DNA of 64,000 bases from Barnesiella sp. An55 (lineage in GTDB: Bacteria > Bacteroidota > Bacteroidia > Bacteroidales > Barnesiellaceae). The notes below the pieces were generated by a model. That model saw nothing but the letters and a program-made list of their open reading frames with translations. It was not told where the DNA came from and did no database searches. Below, piece after piece: positions 42,435 through 51,371 of this stretch; position 1 is the stretch's first letter, and the number at the start of each line of letters is the position of its first letter. Location: positions 80,131-144,130 of the forward strand of contig NZ_NFHZ01000008.1 of the NCBI RefSeq assembly GCF_002161555.1, in the 5' to 3' direction. The translations under genes and the position numbers were made by a program.

Positions 42435-45400
42435 ATGAAGTTAGACAGATTTATCAATCGCCCGGTATTATCGACCGTTATATCCATTTTCATGGTTATA
42501 CTGGGCCTTATAGGACTTGTATTTTTGCCCATCACGCAATATCCCGATATTGCACCGCCTACGATACAGGTCTCTACAACCTATACGGGTGCCAATGCCC
42601 AGACGATTTTGAACAGTGTTATCGCTCCTTTGGAAGAGTCGATCAACGGTGTGGAAGACATGATGTACATGACTTCGACCGCCACCAATACCGGTTCGGC
42701 AACCATTACCGTATATTTCAAGCAGGGAACCGACCCCGATATGGCTGCCGTGAACGTGCAGAACCGGGTATCCAAGGCGCTGAACCTGTTGCCCGCCGAG
42801 GTAACGCAGGTGGGTGTGATCACCCAAAAGCGGCAGACCAGTATGCTTATGGTATTCTCGCTTTACAGCCCCGACGACCGGTATAGCCTCGAGTTCCTCG
42901 AGAACTATGCCAAGATTAACGTCATCCCCTTGGTACAACGTATTCCCGGTGTGGGTGATGCCAACGTAATGGCCACCGACTACTCGATGCGTATTTGGCT
43001 CAAGCCCGACGTGATGGCGCAGTATGGCCTCATGCCTACCGATATTGCCGCTGTGCTGGCCGAGCAGAATATCGAGGCTGCTCCCGGTCAGTTTGGTGAC
43101 CAGGGTAAGCAGTCGTTCCAGTATGTGCTCACCTACAAGGGCCGTCTGCAAACTCCCGAGGAGTTTGGCGATATGGTCATTCGGGCCGATGCCGACGGAC
43201 AGATTCTTTATTTAAAAGATGTGGCCGATATCGAGTTGGGTCGTTTGACCTACGGGTTTAAGAACTTCCAGAACGGTCACAACGCCGTGAGCTCCATGAT
43301 TTATCAGACGGCCGGTTCGAACGCCACCCAGATTATCGGCGATATTACCGACCTGCTCGACGATATTCGCAAAGACCTGCCGGCAGGTATGGAAATCGAG
43401 ACCACGCTGAATGCCAACGACTTCTTGTTCGCTTCGATTCACGAGGTAATCAAGACACTTATCGAGGCCTTCATCCTGGTATTCTTTGTGGTATATATCT
43501 TCTTGCAGGACTTCCGTTCGACGTTGATTCCCGCCATCGCTATCCCGGTATCGCTCATTGGTACCTTCTTTGCCTTGTATCTCATGGGATTCAGCCTCAA
43601 CCTGCTCACCCTGTGTGCTTTGGTATTGGCCATTGCGATAGTGGTCGATGATGCGATAGTGGTCGTCGAGGGGGTCCACGCCAAGTTGGACCAAGGCTAC
43701 AAGTCGCCGCGTAAGGCGTCGATCGATGCCATGCGCGAGCTCTCGGGCGCTATCGTCTCGATTACGCTGGTGATGATGTCGGTGTTTATCCCTGTAAGTT
43801 TCATGACCGGTACGTCGGGTACCTTCTACCGTCAGTTCGGTCTTACGATGGCTTTCGCCATCGGTTTCTCGGCCATCAACGCCTTGACCCTGAGTCCCGC
43901 CCTGTGTGCCATCTTGCTGAAGCCCCACGACAAGGGAGGTGAAGGTCACAAGAAGACGACCTTTATCGACCGGTTCCACACGGCTTTCAACTCGGCATAC
44001 GATACCCTGTTGAACAAGTATAAGAATGGAGTAAGACATTTCGTGCACCACAAGAAGCTCTCTTTTGTGGGCGTGATTATAGCCATTGTCATTTTGGTAA
44101 TCCTGATGAATGTAACGCCTACGGGTCTTGTGCCCAACGAGGATACGGGTACCATCATGATTACGGCCGACTTGCAGCCGGGTACCTCGCAGGAGCGCAC
44201 CGAACAGGTGCTCATGCAGGTCGATAGCATCATCGGGCTGCACCCTGCCGTGAAGGGCCGCACGCAGATTGTAGGTTTCAGCTTCATCGGTGGTCAGGGT
44301 AATACCTATGGCTCGTTTATCGTCAAGTTGAAAGACTGGAGCGAGCGTACCGGCAAAGGCATGGATGCCAACTCGGTTATCGGTGCCCTCTATGGCAAGT
44401 TTGCCACCGAGATAAAAGATGCCCGTGTGCTCTGCTTCGCACCGCCTATGATTCCGGGTTACAGTATCAGTAACGGTTTTGAGCTGAACTTGCAGGATAA
44501 AACGGGTGGTTCGCTCGACCGCTTCTACGAGGTGACTCAGGAGTTCCTGGCCGAGCTGATGAAACGGCCCGAAATCGCCATGGCTTCGACTACCTTCAAC
44601 CCCTCGTTCCCGCAATACATGGTCGATGTCGATGTAGCCAAGTGCAAGCAGGCCGGTATTAGCCCGAGCGATGTGCTCACCGCCTTGCAAGGTTACATTG
44701 GTGGTATGTACTCGTCGAACTTCAACCGGTTTGGTAAACTCTACCGGGTGATGATTCAGGCTGAGCCCAGTGCCCGTGTCAGCCCCGAGAGCCTCAACAA
44801 TATCAAGATTCGCAACGGGTCCGAGATGGCACCCATCACCAACTTCATCTCTCTGCACAAGGTGTATGGCCCCGATAACATCAACCGTTTCAACATGTTT
44901 ACCTCAATCAAGATCAACGGTAACCCGGCCGACGGATACAGCTCGGGCGAGGCCATCAAGGCCCTTGAAGAGGTAGCTGCCGAGACCCTGCCCGTAGGTT
45001 ACGGATACGAGTTCTCGGGTATGACCCGTGAGGAGCAAAGCTCGAGTAGCGGTACCACGGCCATCATCTTCGTGCTCTGTCTGGTATTCGTTTACCTGTT
45101 GCTGAGTGCCCAGTACGAGAGCTATGTGCTGCCGCTGTCGGTAATCCTTTCGATACCGTTCGGTTTGGCCGGTAGCTTCATCTTTGCCCTCATGATGGGA
45201 GTCGAAAACAACATTTACTTGCAGATTGCCTTGATTATGCTTATCGGTCTGTTGGCCAAGAATGCAATTCTTATTGTCGAGTTCGCTCTCGACCGGCGTC
45301 GTACCGGTATGCCTATTATCAATGCCGCCATCGACGGTGCCGCCGCACGTTTGCGTCCTATCCTCATGACCTCGTTGGCCATGGTCATCGGTCTGTTGCC

Positions 45401-45614
45401 TATGATGTTTGCCAGTGGAGTAGGGGCCAACGGTAACGGAACCTTGGGTGCCGGTGCTGTGGGCGGTATGCTCATCGGTATGATTTGCCAGATATTCATC
45501 GTGCCCGCCCTGTTTGTGGTATTCGAGATAATTCAAGAGAAGATCAAACCGCTCAAGTGGGACGACCTGGACAATAAGGAGGTTCTCTCGGAAATCGAGC
45601 AGTATTCCAAATAA
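42435..45614 (+). CDS. RND multidrug efflux pump, HAE1 (AcrB) type
   Basis: This 1059-residue inner-membrane pump shows the RND layout: a first helix (MKLDRFINRPVLSTVISIFM), a large periplasmic loop, helices 2-6, a second large loop and helices 8-12. The proton-relay aspartate pair is in VLAIAIVVDDAIVVVEG. Hydrophobic and amphiphilic efflux class motifs are present (FLPITQYPDIAPPTIQVST and GLLAKNAILIVEF). It works as a trimer with the adaptor upstream and the outer-membrane channel encoded 29 nt downstream. Substrates cannot be told from sequence. Confidence 0.95.
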   Translation: MKLDRFINRPVLSTVISIFMVILGLIGLVFLPITQYPDIAPPTIQVSTTYTGANAQTILNSVIAPLEESINGVEDMMYMTSTATNTGSATITVYFKQGTDPDMAAVNVQNRVSKALNLLPAEVTQVGVITQKRQTSMLMVFSLYSPDDRYSLEFLENYAKINVIPLVQRIPGVGDANVMATDYSMRIWLKPDVMAQYGLMPTDIAAVLAEQNIEAAPGQFGDQGKQSFQYVLTYKGRLQTPEEFGDMVIRADADGQILYLKDVADIELGRLTYGFKNFQNGHNAVSSMIYQTAGSNATQIIGDITDLLDDIRKDLPAGMEIETTLNANDFLFASIHEVIKTLIEAFILVFFVVYIFLQDFRSTLIPAIAIPVSLIGTFFALYLMGFSLNLLTLCALVLAIAIVVDDAIVVVEGVHAKLDQGYKSPRKASIDAMRELSGAIVSITLVMMSVFIPVSFMTGTSGTFYRQFGLTMAFAIGFSAINALTLSPALCAILLKPHDKGGEGHKKTTFIDRFHTAFNSAYDTLLNKYKNGVRHFVHHKKLSFVGVIIAIVILVILMNVTPTGLVPNEDTGTIMITADLQPGTSQERTEQVLMQVDSIIGLHPAVKGRTQIVGFSFIGGQGNTYGSFIVKLKDWSERTGKGMDANSVIGALYGKFATEIKDARVLCFAPPMIPGYSISNGFELNLQDKTGGSLDRFYEVTQEFLAELMKRPEIAMASTTFNPSFPQYMVDVDVAKCKQAGISPSDVLTALQGYIGGMYSSNFNRFGKLYRVMIQAEPSARVSPESLNNIKIRNGSEMAPITNFISLHKVYGPDNINRFNMFTSIKINGNPADGYSSGEAIKALEEVAAETLPVGYGYEFSGMTREEQSSSSGTTAIIFVLCLVFVYLLLSAQYESYVLPLSVILSIPFGLAGSFIFALMMGVENNIYLQIALIMLIGLLAKNAILIVEFALDRRRTGMPIINAAIDGAAARLRPILMTSLAMVIGLLPMMFASGVGANGNGTLGAGAVGGMLIGMICQIFIVPALFVVFEIIQEKIKPLKWDDLDNKEVLSEIEQYSK

Positions 45615-45643
45615 AATTGAACTCTATATAAAACAGAGAATAT

Positions 45644-47053
45644 ATGAAACGAATCCTTTTATATGCCGTATGTGGTTTGACTATGGCGACCACGTTCAAT
45701 AGCTGCCACATATACAACAAATACCATCGCCCCGACGATGTCATGGTAGAGGGCTTGTTCCGGGATACGGTCTCCGATACCGATACCCTTGCGGGCGATA
45801 CCGCCAGTTTTGGCGACCTGCCTTGGGAAGAGGTCTTTACCGACCCCATTCTGCAAGACCTCATTCGCACGGGGCTGGAGAAAAACAGCGACTTGCAGAC
45901 TGCCATGCTGCAAGTCGAGGCTGCCCAGGCCAGTTTCAATGCGGCCCGGTTGGCATTTCTTCCGGCCTTTAACCTTGCCCCGCAAGGTGGTGTGAGCAGT
46001 TTCGACAGCAGCAAAGGTACCTGGACCTACAGTGCCCCCGTTACAGCCAGTTGGGAGATCGATATCTTCGGCCGGTTGCTCAACTCCAAGCGCAATGCTA
46101 AAGCCATGCTCATGCAGAGCGAAGCCTACAAGCAGGCCGTGCGCACACAAATTATCGCCACTATTGCCAACGGATACTACACGCTGTTGATGCTCGACGA
46201 GCAACTCGCCATTACCGAGGAGACCGCCTTGACCTGGCAGAAGAGTGTCGAGACCATCCGGGCCATGAAGGTAGGAGGTATGGCCAACGAGGCCGCCGTA
46301 GCCCAAAGCGAGGCCAACAGCTACATGATTGCCGCCTCGATACCTACCCTGCGCCAGCAGATTCGCGAGACCGAAAACAGCCTCTCGACTCTGCTCTACC
46401 AGGCTCCGCAGTCGATTCCTCGTGGAAAGTTCCAAGACCAGAAACTCCCCGAGTCCTACCAGGTAGGTGTGCCCGTGCAACTGCTTGCCAACCGACCCGA
46501 CGTGCGGTCGGCCGAGCTCTCGTTGGCTGCTGCATATTATTCGACCAATATTGCCCGTTCGGCCTTCTATCCCAACATCGTCATTTCGGGTTCGGCCGGA
46601 TGGACCAACTCGGCCGGTAGCGCCATCGTCAATCCGGGCAAAGTGTTGCTCTCGGCTGCCGCTTCGCTGGTTCAGCCCCTCTTCAACCGGGGCAGCAATA
46701 TTGCCAACCTCAAAGCCGCCAAGGCTCAACAGCAGATTGCCGCCATCAACTTCCAACAAGCCATCCTGAATGCCGGTGAGGAGGTAAGCAATGCCCTCTA
46801 TCAAATAGAGACAACCAAAGAGACCCTCGTCAATCGCGAGCAGCAGGTTGCTTCGCTCGAGAAAGCCGTCGAATCGACCATGTCGTTGATGACGTTGGGA
46901 ACCTCGACCTACCTCGAGGTACTTACCGCCCAACAATCGCTGCTCAATGCCCAGCTGTCGCAAATCTCCGACTCCTACCAGTGCATGGTTGCCGTGATCA
47001 ACCTGTACCATGCTTTGGGCGGTGGCCGTGAGATAGAGGAAAATACCAAGTAA
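45644..47053 (+). CDS. Outer membrane efflux channel lipoprotein (OprM/NodT type)
   Basis: This 469-residue protein is the TolC-family channel of the first pump. It has a lipobox (ATTFNSCHIY, Cys21) and two repeated halves of OEP helical and strand segments (LQTAMLQVEAAQASFNAARLA; ANRPDVRSAELSLAAAYYS). The LLANRPDVR motif is characteristic of the OprM/NodT lipoprotein branch. It follows the pump gene after 29 nt and precedes an LpxA-type gene by 23 nt. Confidence 0.93.
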   Translation: MKRILLYAVCGLTMATTFNSCHIYNKYHRPDDVMVEGLFRDTVSDTDTLAGDTASFGDLPWEEVFTDPILQDLIRTGLEKNSDLQTAMLQVEAAQASFNAARLAFLPAFNLAPQGGVSSFDSSKGTWTYSAPVTASWEIDIFGRLLNSKRNAKAMLMQSEAYKQAVRTQIIATIANGYYTLLMLDEQLAITEETALTWQKSVETIRAMKVGGMANEAAVAQSEANSYMIAASIPTLRQQIRETENSLSTLLYQAPQSIPRGKFQDQKLPESYQVGVPVQLLANRPDVRSAELSLAAAYYSTNIARSAFYPNIVISGSAGWTNSAGSAIVNPGKVLLSAAASLVQPLFNRGSNIANLKAAKAQQQIAAINFQQAILNAGEEVSNALYQIETTKETLVNREQQVASLEKAVESTMSLMTLGTSTYLEVLTAQQSLLNAQLSQISDSYQCMVAVINLYHALGGGREIEENTK

Positions 47054-47076
47054 AAAACGTAAAAAGAGTAGATACT

Positions 47077-47862
47077 ATGATTAGTCCGTTAGCCTATGTC
47101 GATCCCAAAGCGGTAATCGGTAACAACGTAACCATTCACCCCTTTGCCTATATCGACAAAGATGTTGTCATCGGCGACAACTGTGTGATATATCCCTATG
47201 CCAGCGTATTGGCGGGAACGGTCATGGGAAAAAATAATCGGGTCTTTCAGGGGGCCATCCTGGGTGCCGAGCCGCAAGACTTCCACTACAAGGGCGAACC
47301 CACCCGTTTGACTGTTGGCGACAACAATACCATTCGCGAGTATGTCATCATCAATCGCGCCACCCATCCCGAGGGGGAGACCGTTATCGGCAACCACATC
47401 TGCATGATGAAGGGAACCCGCATCGGTCACGATTGCCGCGTGGACGACGATTGTATCCTGGGCATCGATTGCGACCTGGCCGGTGAATGTCACATTCACA
47501 GCAAAGCCATTTTGGCCGGGCGTGTGATTATCAAGGAGAAGTGCCGTGTAGGTAGCTGGACCCTCGTCAAGAGTGGTTGCCGCACCAGCAAAGACATACC
47601 TCCCTACATCCTGGCTGCACACAACCCCATCATGTATAAGGGTATCAACTCCTTTATCTTGCGGAATCAAGGTTTTAGCGAAGCAACCATCGAGAATATT
47701 GCGTTGGCCTATCGCCAGGTATATTCGTCGGGTACCAGTCTCGAGAATGCCATCCTACGCATCAAGGAGGTGGTAACTCCCAGTCCCGAGATTGATTATA
47801 TACTCAAATTCTTTGCCGACTCCAAGATGGGTATCATCGCTACCATCGGTGAAGGCAAATAA
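47077..47862 (+). CDS. lpxA: LpxA-type UDP-N-acetylglucosamine acyltransferase (possible paralogue)
   Basis: This 261-residue protein is a left-handed beta-helix hexapeptide acyltransferase of the LpxA family, the first step of lipid A synthesis. The catalytic-type histidine is H118 in RIGHDCRV, and GAEPQDFHYKGEPT and IPPYILAAHNPIMYKGIN fit LpxA. The part corresponding to the acyl-binding region departs from the usual GHV/GGMSGV pattern (IDCDLAGECHIHS; VGSWTLVKSGCRTSKD). It is not next to lpxD, lpxC or fabZ but at the end of an efflux operon, so it may be a second copy with another acyl chain or acceptor. A strong terminator follows. Confidence 0.82.
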   Translation: MISPLAYVDPKAVIGNNVTIHPFAYIDKDVVIGDNCVIYPYASVLAGTVMGKNNRVFQGAILGAEPQDFHYKGEPTRLTVGDNNTIREYVIINRATHPEGETVIGNHICMMKGTRIGHDCRVDDDCILGIDCDLAGECHIHSKAILAGRVIIKEKCRVGSWTLVKSGCRTSKDIPPYILAAHNPIMYKGINSFILRNQGFSEATIENIALAYRQVYSSGTSLENAILRIKEVVTPSPEIDYILKFFADSKMGIIATIGEGK

Positions 47863-47882
47863 AAGAGGGTAGTGCTACCTTG

Positions 47883-47926
47883 AAAAAAACGAGGCCCGGT
47901 TCCAGCAGAACCGGGCCTCGTTTTTT
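47883..47926 (+). terminator. Strong terminator after the LpxA-type gene
   Basis: CGAGGCCCGGTTC (47890-47902) and GAACCGGGCCTCG (47908-47920) form a perfect 13-bp stem with a 5-nt loop. A-run and T-run flank it on the two sides, so it could act in both directions. It separates the two efflux operons. Confidence 0.95.
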
Positions 47927-48049
47927 ATGTCGCTTGCTGTGTCGGTTGGGGCCGGATGGTATGGAAGAGAACCGATTCTCGAGGCTTGCAGATTTATCGG
48001 TGTTTATGATTATTAACAGAACGAGAAATAACTAAGTCGCAGAAAACTT

Positions 48050-48079
48050 TTTGAGTTTCCAAAGTTTTCTATACATTTG
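48050..48079 (+). promoter_or_regulatory. Promoter of the TetR/second efflux operon
   Basis: TTTG (48050-48053), 18 nt and TACATTTG (48072-48079) match the Bacteroidetes promoter. The ATG of the TetR gene is 22 nt further on. The flanking AAGTTTTC/GAAAACTTT-like half sites (48043-48070) could be the repressor's operator. Confidence 0.72.
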
Positions 48080-48100
48080 CCCGAACTTATGTAGGGACGA

Positions 48101-48736
48101 ATGATGAACGAGTTACAACTGCGCATAATCGAGCAGGCAACCCCCATGTTTTTGCACTATGGCATCAAGGCCGTTACGATGGATATGATTGCCGCACGGC
48201 TGGGTATATCCAAGCGTACGCTGTATGAGAACTTCAAGGAGAAAAACGAGTTGCTGCTGGCCTGCCTCAAGAAAGCCGAGGCCGATCGCAATGCCCGTTT
48301 GAAAACCTACTATACCCAGCGACAGAATGTAATCGAGCTGTTGTTGAATGTGCACGAAGATATACTCCGGTTCATGCGCAATGCCAGTCCGGCCTACTTC
48401 ATCGACATGGAGCGATACTATCCCAAGGTATATGACTGTTATGCCCGGGAGAAGGAGCTTCACAAACGAGCCATCGTGAACCTGTTGCGCGAGGGGATAG
48501 GCGAGGGGATGATACGCAGTGACTGTAATCTCGAGATTGTAGCCACGTTGCTCTCGCTGCAATTTGAATTGTTGAAAAACGCCGACCAGATATTCAAGTC
48601 GAAATACACCTTTACCGAGATATTCGAGACCATCTTCAAGAGTTTTATCCGGGGCATAGCCACGCCCGAGGGAGTGCGCTATACCGATGAATTTTTTGCT
48701 CAACAAGAAAACAAACAGTCGGGTAAAACAGTATAG
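48101..48736 (+). CDS. TetR-family regulator of the second efflux operon
   Basis: This 211-residue protein has a TetR N-terminal DNA-binding domain (about residues 8-54; TMDMIAARLGISKRTLYENFKEKNELL is the helix-turn-helix region) and a helical ligand-binding domain. Two adjacent ATG codons (48101 and 48104) could start it. It lies 56 nt before the TolC-type gene with no promoter between, so it probably regulates its own operon, the common arrangement for RND pumps. The ligand is unknown. Confidence 0.92.
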   Translation: MMNELQLRIIEQATPMFLHYGIKAVTMDMIAARLGISKRTLYENFKEKNELLLACLKKAEADRNARLKTYYTQRQNVIELLLNVHEDILRFMRNASPAYFIDMERYYPKVYDCYAREKELHKRAIVNLLREGIGEGMIRSDCNLEIVATLLSLQFELLKNADQIFKSKYTFTEIFETIFKSFIRGIATPEGVRYTDEFFAQQENKQSGKTV

Positions 48737-48792
48737 AATAATTATAGAGATAGTATAAGAATAAAGAACCATTAATAACCTCAAAAGAAACT

Positions 48793-50271
48793 ATGGACAG
48801 AAACAAACTCGTGTCCCGAGTCGCAGCCCTGCTGGCCGTTGCTGTTTGGCCGGCCTCCTTGTGGGCACAGACACAGCCGTCGCAGACGCTGGTCCTCGAT
48901 TTGAAGACCGCTATCGGCATCGCCCTCAACGAAAATCCTACCATCAAGGTTGCCGATGTGGAGATTGAGAAGAAAGACTATTCCAAGAAAGAGACCATCG
49001 CCGGCCTCTTCCCCCGCATAGACGGTTCGGCCTCATACAGTCGCACCATCGAAAAGCAGACCATGTATATGGACTCCGAGGCTTTCGACATGAGTGCCAT
49101 GTTTGCTCCCATCTACAACACGATAGGGCAGCTGCACCCCGAGTTTCAGATGCCGCAGGTGGGCGGTTCCTCCTCTTCGTCGTCGGGCGAGACCGGCATG
49201 AAGGTGGGTACCGACAACACCTACTCCGTGGGGCTCAGCGCATCGCTGCCCATCATCGCTCCCCAGTTGTGGAAGAGTGTGCAGCTCTCGAGTGCCGATA
49301 TCGAGCAGGCCGTCGAGTCGGCCCGGTCGTCACGGCTCAGCATGGTCAATCAGGTAGAGAAGGCCTATTACAGTCTGTTACTGGCCCAGAACTCCTACGA
49401 GGTAATCAAGATGAGCTACGACAATGCCAAGCTCAATGCCCAGGACTACAAGCACAAGTTTGAACAGGGAACGGCGTCGGAGTATGACGTGTTGCGGGCC
49501 GATGTACAGGTGCGCAATCTCGAGCCTTCGCTGTTGCAGACCGAGAACAGCGTGAAGTTGAGCAAACTGCAACTGAAGGTGCTGATGGGGGTAGATATGG
49601 CGGTAGAGATTGAGCTTACCGACCGTCTCGAAGATTATGAAGCCTCGATGTATGAGGAGACGATGAATATCGATACTTCGCTCGAGCAGAACACCGATCT
49701 GCGTCAGTTGGACCTCCAGGCTGCCTACCTCAAAAAGGCGGTCGATGTACAGCGCATGGCCTGGTTCCCCACGCTGTCGGCCACGGCCAACTACAACTGG
49801 ATTTCGATGAGCGACGGCGGCATGTTCAGCGACTTCAGGTGGAGTCCCTATTCGACGATAGGCCTCTCGCTCTCGCTGCCCATCTTCCAGGGCGGTGCCC
49901 GTCACTTCCGCATCAAGCAGGCCAAGTCGAATGTCATGCAGTTGGGACTGCAACGCGACAACCTGTTGAACACGCTCTCGATGCAGGTACAGATGTCGAT
50001 GGACAACATACAGAAATCGATCAAGCAGATAGCTTCCAACAAGGAGGGTGTGCGCCAGGCCGAGAAAGCCTACGCCATCATGCAAAAGAGTTTCGAGATT
50101 GGTTCGGCCACATTCATCGAACTCAATGATGCCGACTTGGCTCTCACCAACTCGCGTCTCTCCTACAATCAGGCCATCTACGACTTCCTGGCGGCGAAGT
50201 CCGATTTGCAGCTGCTCCTGGGCAATACCGATCTGGAACAGTATCGCCAGCCCGCCGACAACACCAAATAA
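48793..50271 (+). CDS. TolC-family outer membrane channel
   Basis: This 492-residue protein has a type I signal peptide (PASLWAQ, about 1-26) and two outer-membrane-efflux-protein repeats, with the typical start VLDLKTAIGIALNENPTIK and FEQGTASEYDVLRADVQVRN in the first helical hairpin. A Ser-rich loop (GGSSSSSSGE) lies near residue 120. Unlike the first operon's channel it has no lipobox. It precedes the adaptor gene by 31 nt. Confidence 0.93.
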   Translation: MDRNKLVSRVAALLAVAVWPASLWAQTQPSQTLVLDLKTAIGIALNENPTIKVADVEIEKKDYSKKETIAGLFPRIDGSASYSRTIEKQTMYMDSEAFDMSAMFAPIYNTIGQLHPEFQMPQVGGSSSSSSGETGMKVGTDNTYSVGLSASLPIIAPQLWKSVQLSSADIEQAVESARSSRLSMVNQVEKAYYSLLLAQNSYEVIKMSYDNAKLNAQDYKHKFEQGTASEYDVLRADVQVRNLEPSLLQTENSVKLSKLQLKVLMGVDMAVEIELTDRLEDYEASMYEETMNIDTSLEQNTDLRQLDLQAAYLKKAVDVQRMAWFPTLSATANYNWISMSDGGMFSDFRWSPYSTIGLSLSLPIFQGGARHFRIKQAKSNVMQLGLQRDNLLNTLSMQVQMSMDNIQKSIKQIASNKEGVRQAEKAYAIMQKSFEIGSATFIELNDADLALTNSRLSYNQAIYDFLAAKSDLQLLLGNTDLEQYRQPADNTK

Positions 50272-50302
50272 TACACACCGAATATTATAAGAAGATTACC
50301 AT

Positions 50303-51319
50303 ATGAAAAAGAATCATTTGATTGGCATGATGGCTGCATGTTCGGCCCTGCTGTTCGTGGCCTGTTCGGGTTCGAAAGAGACGACCGGGCAAGCCGAGGA
50401 GGAGACGGTTCAACTCGTTAAGGTCGCCCGGGTAACCGAGCAGGCTGTTCCTCAGGTCGTTTCCTACACGGCGACGATCGAACCCTACAAACGCAATCTC
50501 ATCAGTTCGTCCCTGCCCAACCGCATCAAGAAAATCTATGTCGAGGTGGGCGACCGCGTCTCGGCCGGGCAGAAACTGGTCGATCTCGACCGGGCCAACC
50601 TGGCGCAGCAGAAACTCCAGCTCGATAACCTTGAACTGGAATATAACCGGGTGAAAGAACTCTTTGCCGTGGGGGGCGCCTCGCAGCAACAGGTCGATCA
50701 GATGCGTACCCAATACGAAACGGCCAAGACCTCGTATGAGAATCTCGACGAGAACACCGTGCTGGTGAGTCCCACCAACGGTGTGGTGACGGCCCGCAAC
50801 TTCGACAATGGCGATATGGCCAGCGGAGCCATCCTCACCGTCATGCAGATACAGCCGGTAAAGGTGCAGGTGAATGTGTCGGAGAGCGACTTTACGAAAG
50901 TGAAGCTGGGCATGCCGGTCGATGTCAACGTCGAGGTTTATGGCGATGAGGTGTTCAAGGGAAAAGTGTCGCTCATACACCCCACCATCGATGCCTCTAC
51001 CCGCACGTTTGTGACCGAAATCAATATTCCCAATGCCGATGGCCGCATTCGTCCCGGCATGTTTGCCCGGGTCAATATCGACTTTGGCAACGTGAACCGC
51101 GTGGTGGTTCCCGACCAGGCTGTCGTGAAACGTTCGGGGTCGGGCGACCGTTTTGTCTATGTCTATAAAGACGGGAAGGTATCCTTCAACCAAGTGCAGT
51201 TGGGGCGCCACATGGACACCAGCTACGAGCTCATCTCGGGGGTCGAGAACGGCTCCGAGGTGGTCATTGCCGGACAGTCACGCCTGAAAGACGGCGCACC
51301 CGTCAAAGTTGTCGAATGA
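50303..51319 (+). CDS. RND efflux adaptor lipoprotein
   Basis: This 338-residue membrane fusion protein has a lipobox (ALLFVACSG, Cys21). A short helical hairpin lies between lipoyl halves (ISSSLPNRIKKIYVEVGDRVSAGQKLVDLD and NTVLVSPTNGVVTARNFD). A beta-barrel domain follows (VQVNVSESDFTKVKLGMPV), then a membrane-proximal domain (VVPDQAVVKRSGSGDRFVYV). It links the TolC-type channel and the pump of this operon. The pump gene follows after 52 nt. Confidence 0.93.
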   Translation: MKKNHLIGMMAACSALLFVACSGSKETTGQAEEETVQLVKVARVTEQAVPQVVSYTATIEPYKRNLISSSLPNRIKKIYVEVGDRVSAGQKLVDLDRANLAQQKLQLDNLELEYNRVKELFAVGGASQQQVDQMRTQYETAKTSYENLDENTVLVSPTNGVVTARNFDNGDMASGAILTVMQIQPVKVQVNVSESDFTKVKLGMPVDVNVEVYGDEVFKGKVSLIHPTIDASTRTFVTEINIPNADGRIRPGMFARVNIDFGNVNRVVVPDQAVVKRSGSGDRFVYVYKDGKVSFNQVQLGRHMDTSYELISGVENGSEVVIAGQSRLKDGAPVKVVE

Positions 51320-51371
51320 CAGTAGCCCCACATTGTTCACTTAAACCATTCACCCTTAAAGAGAAAAATCT

